The position numbers were made by a program, and so were the translations under genes. The notes beneath the pieces are model-generated. The model searched no databases. It was not told where the DNA came from and saw only the letters and a list, made by a program, of their open reading frames with translations. A DNA stretch of 64,000 nt, from NCBI GenBank assembly GCA_023251135.1, contig JAHEZJ010000024.1:44036-108035 (forward strand), in the 5' to 3' direction. The first letter of the stretch is position 1, and the number at the start of each line of letters is the position of its first letter. This stretch comes from Flavobacterium sp. (GTDB lineage Bacteria; Bacteroidota; Bacteroidia; Flavobacteriales; Flavobacteriaceae). Shown in pieces: positions 16,954-26,900 of the stretch.

Positions 16954-18825
16954 ATGAAAAAAAAATCACCTCAATTGCTATTTATAGCCTTTTTGTTTTT
17001 AATGCAAAATAGTTTCGCACAGGAACTTTACATGCCAAGGAATGTTAAAGAGTCTTATACTAAGGGTGTTCGCTCTATGGATGGAAAACCTGGGAAAAAT
17101 TATTGGCAAAATCATGGTAAATATGACATGGCTTTGACTGTAGATGCCAATACGAAAGTAGTTAGCGGAACTGAAACGATAGTGTATGAAAACAATAGTA
17201 ATGATACACTGAGAACTTTGCGAATTAGATTTGTGAATAATATTCATAAAAAAACCTCGCCACGAGCGGTATTAAATAGTGAAGGTTTTTTTACAGAAGG
17301 TCTGACAATTACGAATTTGAAAATCGAAGGTGAAGTCTACAAAGAAGATGCTAAAAGCTGGGGGACAGTTGGGAATGTAAAAATGAAGAAACCTTTGCCG
17401 CCACATAGTAAAATTACGATTGCTATCGATTGGAATTATCCGTTATCAGAAGTGAGCGGGAGAGAGGGGCAGATCGATAACACTACTTTTTTTGTAGCGT
17501 ATAGTTATCCTCGTGTTTCTGTTTTTGATGATTACAACAGATGGGATAACCTGCCACATACTTCTGGACAGGAGTTTTATAATGATTTTAATGATTATAC
17601 ATATTCTGTAAAGGCGCCTAAAAATTATGTGGTTTACGGAACGGGAGATTTATTGAATCCGGATGAAGTTTTACAGCCTGAATTTGCTGCACGTCTAAAA
17701 AAGTCATACCTGACAGATGAAATTTTACACATTGCCAATGAGCAGGAAATGAAAAGCGGTGTGGTAACAAAACAAAGTGACTGGAACGTTTGGAAGTTTG
17801 AAGCTAAAAACATTACAGATGTTTGTTTTGGTTTGAGCGATCATTATTTATGGGATGCAGGAAGTGTAATTGTAGATAAAAAAACAAAGCGACGTGCAAG
17901 TATACAAGCGGCTTATGATGTAAAAGGAACCGATTTTGAAAATTCTATTAAGTACAACCAATATGCTCTGGATTTCTTTTCACACAATTGGCCGGGAGTA
18001 CCTTATCCGTATTCTAAAATGACGGCTTTTCAGGGTTTTGCCGATATGGAATACCCAATGATGTGTAATGATTCGCAAATGAATGACCCTATTTTTGCAC
18101 AATTGGTGCAGGATCATGAAGTAGCACATACCTATTTCCCTTTTTATATGGGAATCAACGAAACACGTTATGCGTTTATGGACGAAGGCTGGGCGACAAC
18201 TTTTGAATATTTAATAGGAATCGCGGAACACGGAAAAGAAGCGGCCGATAAGTTTTATAAAGAATTTAGAGTAGAACAATATATAAATGATCCCTCTACA
18301 GAAGAAGATCAACCTATCATTACGATGTCGTCGCAGTTATCAGATTCTGGTTATGGCAATAATTCATACGGAAAAGCTTCTTTGTCCTATTTGGCTTTAA
18401 AGGACTTGCTGGGTGATGATTTATTTAAAAAAGCATTGCACGCTTATATGGACAATTGGAATGGCAAACATCCGGTTCCGTGGGATTACTTTAATTCGTT
18501 CAATACAGCTTCGGGTAAAAATCTGAATTGGTTTTTTAACAACTGGTTTTTTACGAATAATTACTTAGATCTTTCTGTTCAAAAAGTGGCTAAGAATGTT
18601 GTTTCGGTAGCCAACGTTGGTGGTTTTGCCATTCCGTTTGATGTGATTGTGACCTATGCAGATAATACCACAGAAACGGTTCATCAGACGCCGGCTGTTT
18701 GGCAGGCAAATCAAAAACAGACTGCTGTTATCCTAAAAGGCAATAAGCAAATCAAAAAAGTAGTGCTTGATGGCGGTATTTTTATGGATGCTACTCCTGC
18801 CGACAATACCTGGTCAGTAAAATAA
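16954..18825 (+). CDS. Secreted M1-family aminopeptidase
   Basis: 623 residues with a cleavable signal peptide ending near FAQ (residues 1-23). The gluzincin motif HEVAH is at 388-392 and the third zinc ligand Glu at 411 (exactly HEXXH-X18-E). The exopeptidase motif is the diverged FADMEYPMM just upstream, in place of GAMEN. The N-terminal beta domain (GTETIVYENNS) and the C-terminal helices complete the family layout. It probably acts in the periplasm or outside. No T9SS sorting domain was seen at the C-terminus. Followed by a strong terminator at 18838. Confidence 0.9.
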   Translation: MKKKSPQLLFIAFLFLMQNSFAQELYMPRNVKESYTKGVRSMDGKPGKNYWQNHGKYDMALTVDANTKVVSGTETIVYENNSNDTLRTLRIRFVNNIHKKTSPRAVLNSEGFFTEGLTITNLKIEGEVYKEDAKSWGTVGNVKMKKPLPPHSKITIAIDWNYPLSEVSGREGQIDNTTFFVAYSYPRVSVFDDYNRWDNLPHTSGQEFYNDFNDYTYSVKAPKNYVVYGTGDLLNPDEVLQPEFAARLKKSYLTDEILHIANEQEMKSGVVTKQSDWNVWKFEAKNITDVCFGLSDHYLWDAGSVIVDKKTKRRASIQAAYDVKGTDFENSIKYNQYALDFFSHNWPGVPYPYSKMTAFQGFADMEYPMMCNDSQMNDPIFAQLVQDHEVAHTYFPFYMGINETRYAFMDEGWATTFEYLIGIAEHGKEAADKFYKEFRVEQYINDPSTEEDQPIITMSSQLSDSGYGNNSYGKASLSYLALKDLLGDDLFKKALHAYMDNWNGKHPVPWDYFNSFNTASGKNLNWFFNNWFFTNNYLDLSVQKVAKNVVSVANVGGFAIPFDVIVTYADNTTETVHQTPAVWQANQKQTAVILKGNKQIKKVVLDGGIFMDATPADNTWSVK

Positions 18826-18837
18826 AAAGAATACAAC

Positions 18838-18880
18838 AGCAGTCGCCTTTTTTCAATTAAGAAGGCGACTGCTTTGTTTT
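18838..18880 (+). terminator. Strong terminator after the M1 peptidase
   Basis: AGCAGTCGCCTT (18838-18849) is fully complementary to AAGGCGACTGCT (18862-18873), followed by TTGTTTT. Confidence 0.85.
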
Positions 18881-18939
18881 GTAAAAGCAGCATAATAAAT
18901 TTTGAATTTTTAGTAACGAATTGAAAAAGTCAATAAGAA

Positions 18940-20196
18940 ATGGATAGCTTACAAATTGTTTTTAGAAAAAAAATACTCTTCCTCAGTTTATTCACCTTGC
19001 TAACGAGTTTTGCATTTGCACAGCAAAAAAATAAAATCGAAATAGGAACAATCGATAGTATTTCTTCTAAAGTTTTGAACGAAAACAGAAAAATATGGAT
19101 TCACCTTCCCAAAAGTGCACTAAATGCGAGTCTTGCAAAACAAAAATATCCGGTCGTTTATTTACTTGATGCCGAAGGACACTTTAGTTCGGTTGTTGGA
19201 ATAATTGAAGAAATGAGCGAAGTAAACGGAAATACAAATTGTCCGGAAATGATTGTAGTGGGGATTACGAACACCAATCGAAATCGCGATTTAACCCCTA
19301 CACATTCGGAGGTTGATCCACCGTTTGTACCAAAAAGTCTAAGCGACCAATCTGGAGGAGGAGAAAAATTTGTCGAATTTCTGGAGAAAGAATTGATTCC
19401 GTATATCGATGGTAAATATCCTACGACCCCTTATAAAACCCTGATCGGACATTCTTTTGGAGGTTTAACAGCATTGAATATCCTGACCAATCATACTAAT
19501 TTGTTCAATGCGTATCTTGCCATTGATCCAAGTATGTGGTGGGATCATCAGCAATTTTTAGCTCAAACTGAAAAAAAATTAGAAAACAAAAAACTGGCAA
19601 ATGTTTCCTTATTTATGGCAGCTGCCAATACAATGGATGAGAGTACGAATGTGGTAAAAGTTCGAAAAGATACCACGGTTTTTACCAGACATATTCGTTC
19701 CATTTTAGATTTTAATGATTTTCTGAACAAGAATAAAAAAAGCGGACTGAATTATCAATACCAATATTACAACGATGATAATCATGGATCTGTGCCCTTG
19801 ATTGCAACCTATGACGGTCTACGTTTTTTATTTAAATTCAATCAGTTAAAACTTTCTATACCGGAGCAAATTAATTTTAGTAAAGCTGTTTTTACTAAAA
19901 TTGAAAAGCATTTCGAAAATGTATCAAAACATTTAGGGTACAAGGTAAGCGTTCCCGAGAACGTGGTAAATGCGTATGGCTATCAGTCTTTAGGTAAAAA
20001 AGATATGGAACTGGCAGGTTATCTGTTCCGGTTAAATGTGGCTAACTATCCTCAAAGCGCAAATGTGTATGATTCGCTTGGAGATTTTTATGAAGCAAAT
20101 GGCGATAAGAAAAATGCCATTGTCAGTTATGAAAAGGCGCTGACATTGGATAAAAACTTTTCGGAAGCAAGAGGAAAACTCGAAAAATTAAAATAA
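18940..20196 (+). CDS. Secreted esterase (enterochelin esterase/IroE-like fold) with TPR tail
   Basis: 418 residues. An N-terminal signal sequence ends in SFAFAQQ near residue 30. The alpha/beta-hydrolase domain of the putative-esterase family has the nucleophile motif GHSFGG (Ser about 172), preceded by PVVYLLDAEGHF and followed by IDPSMWWD; the late His is in DDNHGSVPL. The final 90 residues hold a TPR-like pair (YDSLGDFYEANGDKKNAI). Relatives cleave siderophore or other esters, but the substrate here is unknown. The next gene starts 21 bp later, so the two may be cotranscribed. Confidence 0.82.
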   Translation: MDSLQIVFRKKILFLSLFTLLTSFAFAQQKNKIEIGTIDSISSKVLNENRKIWIHLPKSALNASLAKQKYPVVYLLDAEGHFSSVVGIIEEMSEVNGNTNCPEMIVVGITNTNRNRDLTPTHSEVDPPFVPKSLSDQSGGGEKFVEFLEKELIPYIDGKYPTTPYKTLIGHSFGGLTALNILTNHTNLFNAYLAIDPSMWWDHQQFLAQTEKKLENKKLANVSLFMAAANTMDESTNVVKVRKDTTVFTRHIRSILDFNDFLNKNKKSGLNYQYQYYNDDNHGSVPLIATYDGLRFLFKFNQLKLSIPEQINFSKAVFTKIEKHFENVSKHLGYKVSVPENVVNAYGYQSLGKKDMELAGYLFRLNVANYPQSANVYDSLGDFYEANGDKKNAIVSYEKALTLDKNFSEARGKLEKLK

Positions 20197-20217
20197 TCGA
20201 TTTAACAATAACTTAAA

Positions 20218-20610
20218 ATGTCAGGAGAAAAAGATTTACAAAAATTGCTTAAAAGCATGAAGCCGGAACATATTGCAGGGGATTATGTTTTTTGTAAAGT
20301 CGAAAAATTAGAAGGTATTGAACTGAATGATGTTGTGATGTTTTTTAAAGAGAAAGAAGCCATCACGCTGATTTTGAAAAAAGAAACAGCAGCGGCATTA
20401 AAGCTTGATTATTCGGTTGTAATGTCCTGGATAACACTTACTATACATTCGTCATTAGAAGCAGTTGGCTTAACAGCTGCATTTTCGAAAGCACTTTCAG
20501 AGCATCAAATAAGCTGTAATGTTGTGGCTGCATTTTACCACGATCATATTTTTGTGGCTCAAAAAGACACGGAGAAGGCAATGGAGATCTTAAATTTATT
20601 TTCGGTCTAA
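20218..20610 (+). CDS. ACT-domain protein (DUF2241-like)
   Basis: 130 residues, soluble. The layout of an N-terminal FKEKEAITLILKKE strand pair followed by LDYSVVMSWITLTIHSSLEAVGLTAAFSKALSEHQISCNVVAAFYHDHIFV fits the two ACT-like subdomains of the DUF2241/ACT_7 group. These are assumed to bind small ligands such as amino acids, with no known reaction. It is 21 bp downstream of the esterase on the same strand. Confidence 0.75.
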   Translation: MSGEKDLQKLLKSMKPEHIAGDYVFCKVEKLEGIELNDVVMFFKEKEAITLILKKETAAALKLDYSVVMSWITLTIHSSLEAVGLTAAFSKALSEHQISCNVVAAFYHDHIFVAQKDTEKAMEILNLFSV

Positions 20611-20753
20611 ATTAAGCTAAATCACTGGTTAATAGTAATGAACACAGGGGGATTTAAAATTTAACTTTTTTCAGATTTATTTTAGGTAAGTTTTTTATTA
20701 CATTTGAATTAAAAAAAAGTTAAAAATCAAGCGGAAGTTTAATATTAAAAAAC

Positions 20754-20761
20754 TACGTTTG
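20754..20761 (+). promoter_or_regulatory. -7 element before the gene at 20789
   Basis: TACGTTTG matches TAnnTTTG. It overlaps the alternative TTG start at 20759 and therefore favours ATG 20789. Confidence 0.5.
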
Positions 20762-20788
20762 CAAAAAAATGAAAACCCTGAATTATTA

Positions 20789-21406
20789 ATGAAAAAGAAA
20801 CTATTTTTTATTGTTTTATTAATCACATGTAAAAATTTTGCTCAAAACAACGCTAAAATCGCATTTCAGAAGAGCAGATATGAACTGGCTTTAGACTACT
20901 ACGAAAAGGCAGATTATAAGAAAGCGATTGATTTATTTTACGTTGCTTCCAAAATTAAACCTGACAATACAATAGGTCAGGAATCGATTAAAAAAGTAGA
21001 TACTTTACGAACAGTTTTGAGAGAAAACCTTTTAAAGCTGGCTGTAGGGACTTGGAAAATGATTGGAGATAAGCCAGTTTGGGCCGCCAATCAAACTACA
21101 ACAACTTCACAAAAAGAGGTTGATGAGTTAATTGAAATCAAAGACGGTGAAATCTTTTCTTATGAGAAAAATAAGAAAACACAGGAGAAAAAACTCATTA
21201 AGTCTGAGAAATTAGTGTATTACAACAAAGAGAACACAGATGCCTTGTTTTCAGACATTATTTTATCCGACGGTACCGTTTGGAATTGTACGATAAATGA
21301 AAAGGGAGATGAGCTGCATGTCATCAATGTGGGCAAAGTGACTGATCGGGTTATCGAAAAAATAACCAGCGACAATACGGAGCGGTTTTATATTAAAGTA
21401 GAATAG
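20789..21406 (+). CDS. Secreted protein with TPR-like N-terminus, function unknown
   Basis: 205 residues from ATG 20789. The signal peptide is MKKKLFFIVLLITCKNFAQ. Residues about 30-70 form a TPR-like helix pair (ALDYYEKADYKKAIDLFYVASKIKPD). The C-terminal part (VGTWKMIGDKPVWAAN onward) is a small beta-rich domain with several lysine-rich turns, similar in layout to lipocalin-like stress domains, but this is only an impression. A strong terminator follows at 21411. I do not recognise a function. Confidence 0.7.
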   Translation: MKKKLFFIVLLITCKNFAQNNAKIAFQKSRYELALDYYEKADYKKAIDLFYVASKIKPDNTIGQESIKKVDTLRTVLRENLLKLAVGTWKMIGDKPVWAANQTTTTSQKEVDELIEIKDGEIFSYEKNKKTQEKKLIKSEKLVYYNKENTDALFSDIILSDGTVWNCTINEKGDELHVINVGKVTDRVIEKITSDNTERFYIKVE

Positions 21407-21410
21407 TAAA

Positions 21411-21440
21411 AAGGGAATCAATTTTGATTCCCTTTTTTTA
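21411..21440 (+). terminator. Terminator
   Basis: AAGGGAATCA and TGATTCCCTT pair perfectly around a 4-nt loop, followed by a T-run. Confidence 0.88.
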
Positions 21441-21578
21441 TTTACGAAACCCGTTTGTATTTACTATAATACTCCTGCAAAAATGAATTTTTCGATAATT
21501 CGATTGATTTGTTGTAGGTTTTGATAACGAATAATTTGCGATTGTTCGGGAAGAATAAATTCCAATTGTAAAATCGTG

Positions 21579-21586
21579 TAATTTTG
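21579..21586 (+). promoter_or_regulatory. -7 element before the GNAT gene at 21611
   Basis: TAATTTTG, exact match to TAnnTTTG, 24 bp before the start codon. Confidence 0.5.
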
Positions 21587-21610
21587 ATGCAATCCAAAAG
21601 AAGTTAAACA

Positions 21611-22015
21611 ATGAAAATCAAAGCAATTAAAGCTTCGCAAACCTGGCAGATCAGACACGAAGTGATGTGGCCGGATCAGCCCTTTGAGTTTGTACAATTA
21701 GAAGAAGATGTTTTAGGGCTGCATTTTGGTGTTTTTATAGCCGAAAAATTAGTGGCAATAGTTTCTTGTTTTGTGAATAATAACGAACTACAGTTCAGAA
21801 AATTGGCAACTTTGGAAGAATATCAGGGAAAAGGCATCGGATCTGAACTTGTAAAACACATTTTGCAGTTGGCAAAAGAGAAAAATTTGAAAAAAGTCTG
21901 GTGTAATGCACGAACCAGTAAAAAATCTTTTTATGAGAAATTCGGATTGATAGATACCCATCAGACTTTTAAAAAAGCAGGACAGGAATTTACCATAATG
22001 GAAGTTTTGCTCTAG
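21611..22015 (+). CDS. GNAT family N-acetyltransferase
   Basis: 134 residues, a minimal GNAT fold. The acetyl-CoA loop is LEEYQGKGIGSELVKHIL (Q-GKGIG, about 72-89), and the last strand ends with SKKSFYEKFGLIDTHQTF, which is characteristic of the ElaA/PhnO-like subgroup. Substrate unknown. The ATG at 21611 is the only start that follows the -7 box. Confidence 0.85.
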   Translation: MKIKAIKASQTWQIRHEVMWPDQPFEFVQLEEDVLGLHFGVFIAEKLVAIVSCFVNNNELQFRKLATLEEYQGKGIGSELVKHILQLAKEKNLKKVWCNARTSKKSFYEKFGLIDTHQTFKKAGQEFTIMEVLL

Positions 22016-22274
22016 CAAACAAAGTCAATTTTACGGAATAAAACATACAGGGTCAGATATTTGCGATTTTGGTGTTTTTTTGGTGATTTTAAGAACCTTA
22101 TTAATTCGATTCTGATACGGACTTAATTTTTTATGATTTTTTAGCAAAAAACAATATTTTTTTATCAGAATTAGTGTGTAATAAAATCATGAAAACGTTT
22201 TCGCCTTTTTTAAATGTTAAAGCTTATAAAAAAATCTTTTTTTCTTTCGATACTTTCCTTACTTTCGCACCCAA

Positions 22275-22658
22275 ATGAGAAAGTTAGTAGTATTTTTAGT
22301 ATTCATGAATTTGCTTCTGTTAGGCGGAGGGCAATATCTTAATGCGGGTACTCCTAAAGACACTCATCCTCATAATCTTGAGAAAAAGCACCGGGTAAAA
22401 TTCACCAATCAGGAACAAGGCAGTTCAATTATTGAAGATGCTGATATTGATACTGAAGAAGAATATCTTGGAAGTGATGATCTTAAAGATGGACTTACGA
22501 ATAAGTTTTTTGCAACAAACTACAGTTTACTTGACAGTTGGTACCTTTCCTTTGCAAGTCAGACTGGTGTAAATGATTACAATCGTTTTAAAATCTTCCT
22601 GCCATTTTATGGCAACTCAAATCCTATCTACATTACTCAACGAGTTTTAAGGATTTGA
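22275..22658 (+). CDS. Small exported protein upstream of an RND efflux operon
   Basis: 127 residues with an N-terminal signal sequence (MRKLVVFLVFMNLLLLGGG). The rest has an acidic stretch around 55-75 (EDADIDTEEEYLGSDDLKDG) and an aromatic C-terminus. I do not recognise the family. A possible -7 element TACTTTCG (22260-22267) lies only 7 bp before the ATG, so the mRNA may be leaderless or translation may start at a later Met (22305). It is on the same strand as the efflux genes but 173 bp from them. Confidence 0.6.
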   Translation: MRKLVVFLVFMNLLLLGGGQYLNAGTPKDTHPHNLEKKHRVKFTNQEQGSSIIEDADIDTEEEYLGSDDLKDGLTNKFFATNYSLLDSWYLSFASQTGVNDYNRFKIFLPFYGNSNPIYITQRVLRI

Positions 22659-22831
22659 TTCAACAGTATACATCGGTTACCTAAGTTGTGATCTGAATAT
22701 TCTGTTGATGTATTTTTTTCTACCTCATCTTATATGAAAGTTAAGTTCTGACTAAGGCTGGCTGATGTATTTTTTCATCCAAGGGAATCTCTGTATTCCA
22801 AGCACTCAATCGCTTAATTTCCAATAAAATC

Positions 22832-23914
22832 ATGAAAAGAATTATCTTGTTCACTGGCTTAATTGCCCTAGTGTGCCTAACTAGCTGTACAGCTAAAAAA
22901 GAAGAGAAAGAAGAAGTAGAAAAATTTACGGCTACCAATGCAGTAAGAATAGACACTTCGTTTACGAAACAGTACGTTTCACAAATTAAATCGGTACGAA
23001 ACATTGAAATTCGTGCTCAGGAAAAAGGTTTTTTACAAAACATCTATGTCGATGAAGGGCAATTTGTAAAAAAAGGGCAGCTGTTGTTTAAAATTATGCC
23101 AAACATGTATCAGGCAGAATTATTGAAAGCACAGGCTGAACAAAAATCAGTAGAAATCGAACTGCAAAATGCCAAATTACTGGCAGACAAAAATATCGTT
23201 TCTAAAAACGAACTAAGTGTAGCACAGGCAAAATTGCAATCTGCAAGAGCCGAAGTGGCATTGGCAAAACTTCATTTGTCATTTACAGAAATCAGAGCTC
23301 CGTTTGACGGAACTATCGACCGTATCCCTTTAAAATTAGGAAGTCTTATTGATGAAGGCGAATTGATGACGAGTCTTTCAGACAACAGTCAGATGTTTGC
23401 TTATTTCAACGTTTCAGAACCTGAATACCTGCAATATGAAACCAATGTAAAAGACCGTGCTGATAATAAAGTAAGTCTGGTTTTGGCTAATGGTGAAACC
23501 TTTAAGGAAAAAGGAAATGTGGAAGTTATTGAAAGTGAATTTAACAATGAAACCGGAAACATCGCTTTCAGAGCGCGTTTTCCTAATTCAGGGAAATTGC
23601 TTAGAAATGGAGAAACCGGACAGGTTCAAATGCTTGTACCGCTTAAAAATGCAATCGTGATTCCACAAAAAGCGACGTATGAAATTCAGGATAAAAAGTA
23701 CGTTTTTGTGATCGATAAAAACAATAAAGTAAACTCAAGAGAAATCACCATAACAGGCGAAATTCCTGATTTGTACGTGATCAGAACCGGACTTACCGAG
23801 AATGACAGAATTTTATTGGAAGGAGTTCAGAAAGTAAAAGAAAACGACAAAATTAAATATGAATTCCAATCTCCTAAAGCGGTAATGAACAATTTACGCT
23901 TAAAAGCAGAATAG
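22832..23914 (+). CDS. RND efflux periplasmic adaptor (membrane fusion protein), lipoprotein
   Basis: 360 residues. A lipoprotein signal peptide ends at Cys-19 (LVCLTSCTAKK). Next come the two halves of the lipoyl/biotinyl-like domain (VRNIEIRAQEKGFLQNIYVDEGQFVKKGQLLFKI and FTEIRAPFDGTIDRI) around an alpha hairpin (about 95-145), and then beta-barrel and membrane-proximal domains. It links the inner-membrane pump encoded 24 bp downstream to the outer-membrane channel encoded after it. First gene of a three-gene tripartite efflux operon. No regulator is adjacent. Confidence 0.93.
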   Translation: MKRIILFTGLIALVCLTSCTAKKEEKEEVEKFTATNAVRIDTSFTKQYVSQIKSVRNIEIRAQEKGFLQNIYVDEGQFVKKGQLLFKIMPNMYQAELLKAQAEQKSVEIELQNAKLLADKNIVSKNELSVAQAKLQSARAEVALAKLHLSFTEIRAPFDGTIDRIPLKLGSLIDEGELMTSLSDNSQMFAYFNVSEPEYLQYETNVKDRADNKVSLVLANGETFKEKGNVEVIESEFNNETGNIAFRARFPNSGKLLRNGETGQVQMLVPLKNAIVIPQKATYEIQDKKYVFVIDKNNKVNSREITITGEIPDLYVIRTGLTENDRILLEGVQKVKENDKIKYEFQSPKAVMNNLRLKAE

Positions 23915-23938
23915 GTTTAATCATTAAAACACGATAAA

Positions 23939-26900
23939 ATGTTTAACAAATTTATTCAAAGACCTGTACTGTCGATAGTAATATCGCTTATAATCGTCTT
24001 TTTAGGAGTATTGTCGGTATTGAATTTACCTATTACACAATTCCCTACAATCTCACCACCAATGGTGAACGTTACTGCTGATTATCCCGGATCTAATGGT
24101 GAATTGATGATCAAGGCGGTTATTATTCCTTTAGAAAGAGCTCTGAATGGAGTTCCGGGAATGAAATACATGGCGTCTGATGCCGGAAATGACGGTGAAG
24201 CAACTATAAAAGTAGTGTTTAACTTAGGAACAGATCCTAATCAGGCTGCGATTAATGTGCAGAACCGTGTGGCTTCGGTTACCAATAAACTACCTCCTTT
24301 GGTTATTAGAGAGGGGATTAAAATTACACGAGAAGTACCGAGTATGTTGATGTACGTGAATCTTTACAGTACAGATAAAAATACCGATATGAAGTTCTTG
24401 TACAACTACGCCGATATCAACGTACTTTCAGAATTGAAAAGGGTAAACGGTATTGGTTCAGGAGATATTTTAGGAACTCGTGAATATGCGATGCGTATCT
24501 GGCTAAAACCTGATCGTATGCTGGCTTATAAAATTTCTGCCGATGAGGTAATGGAGGCATTATCAAGTCAGAGTTTGGAGGCTTCTCCGGGTAAAACAGG
24601 AGAAAGTTCCGGTAAACGTTCTCAGGCATTTGAATATGTATTGAAGTATTCCGGACGTTTTACCACAAAAGAGCAATATGGAAATATTGTGATCAAGTCA
24701 AATGCTAATGGAGAGCTTTTACGTTTGAAAGACATTGCCAATATTGAATTTGGTAGTTCGATGTATGATATTTACTCCAACTTAAATGGTAAGCCATCTG
24801 CGGCTATCGTATTAAAACAGTCTTTCGGAAGTAATGCCAATCAGGTTATTGAAGAGGTAAAGGCTAAATTGGAAAAAATCAAGCAAAAATTTCCAAAAGG
24901 AATGGATTATGAAATTTCATATGACGTTTCTAAGTTCCTGGACGCCTCTATCGAAAAGGTAATTCACACTTTGGTTGAAGCTTTTATACTGGTAGGTTTA
25001 GTTGTATTCCTTTTCTTAGGCGACTGGCGTTCGACCGTTATTCCGGCAATTGCGGTACCGGTATCGTTAATTGGAACCTTTGTGTTCATGACATTCTTTG
25101 ATATTTCATTGAACTTAATCACCTTGTTTGCTTTAGTATTGGCAATTGGGGTCGTCGTCGATGATGCGATTGTAGTGATCGAAGCCGTTCACGCCAAGAT
25201 GGAAGAAGAGCATCTGTCAGCGTTTAAAGCGACTAAAAAAGCGATGCATGAAATTGCAGGGGCGATTATTGCGATTACCTTCCTGATGGCGGCAGTATTT
25301 ATTCCTGTAGCCTTCATGTCGGGTCCTGTGGGAGTATTTTACAGACAGTTTTCGGTGACTATGGCAACAGCAATTATACTTTCGGGTGTTGTGGCTTTGA
25401 CCTTGACGCCGGCACTTTGTGCGATGATGTTGAAAAATAATCACGGTCAGCCTAAAAAGAAAACACCAATCAATGTGTTTATAGATGGTTTTAACAATAA
25501 GTTTAACCTGGCTCAGGGTAAATATCAAAATGTATTAGCCAAAATCGTCAACAGAAGAGCTGTTACGATTGTTGCTTTGGTAGGATTTTGTGCCGGAACA
25601 TGGTTAATAAGCAGTACTGTTCCGTCCGGATTTATTCCGAATGAGGATCAGGGAATGTTTTATGCAGTTATTCAGACACCTCCAGGATCTTCACTGGAAA
25701 GAACCAATAATATTGCAGAAAGAGTGCAAAAGATTGCTGAAGATATTGATGGAGTGAAATCGGTTTCCTCGTTAGCGGGTTACGAAATTCTGTCTGAAGG
25801 TACAGGAGCCAACTCAGGAACCTGTTTGGTAAATCTTAAAGACTGGAGCGAAAGAAAAGAATCTGTTTTGGAGATTATGCATGAGATGGAGGAAAAATGT
25901 AAAGACATTGCGGGAGCAAATATCGAATTTTTCCAACCGCCTGCTGTACCGGGATATGGTGCTGCGGGAGGATTTGAGCTTCGTTTATTAGATAAAACGG
26001 GTTCAGGAGATTACAAAAAAACCGAGCAGGTAAATAACGATTTTGTTGCTGAATTGAACAGACATCCGGAATTATCAAATGTATTTAGTTTTTATAGTTC
26101 CAGTTTCCCTCAATACATGATGAAAGTCGATAATGATTTGGCACAGCAAAAAGGTGTTTCTATCGAAAATGCGATGAACACTTTGTCAACTCTTGTGGGA
26201 AGTAACTACGAAATTAGTTTTATTAAATTCGGAATTAACTATAAAGTAATCGTTCAGGCTTCGCCGGAGTATCGTGCTCAGCCGGATGATATTTTAAAGC
26301 TGTATGTAAAAAACAACCGTGATGAAATGGTGCCTTTTTCTGCTTTCATGAGATTAGAAAAGGTATACGGGCTTTCTGAAATTACCCGTCACAACATGTA
26401 CACTTCTACACAAATTAGTGGTTCTGCTGCACCGGGTTATAGTTCTGGTACGGCCATTAAAGTAATTCAGGAAGTAGCCGCCAAAAAATTACCAAGAGGA
26501 TATGACATTGACTGGGCAGGTATTTCTGCCGATGAGGTGGCACAGGGGAATCAGGCCATTTGGGTATTCCTGATCTGTTTGGGATTTGTGTATCTGGTAT
26601 TGGCAGCGCAATACGAGAGTTTTATTTTGCCATTATCTGTAATTCTTTCTTTACCGGCAGGTATTTTTGGAGCTTTCCTTTTACTGAAATTAACAGGATT
26701 GGAAAACAACATTTATGCACAGGTAGCCATGGTAATGCTTATTGGTTTATTGGGTAAAAATGCCGTACTGATTGTAGAGTTTGCGATTCAGCGACATGCC
26801 GCGGGTAAATCAGTTCTTGAAGCAGCAATGGAAGGAGCTAAAGCGAGGTTCCGTCCAATTTTGATGACTTCATTTGCTTTTATTGCCGGTTTATTACCGC

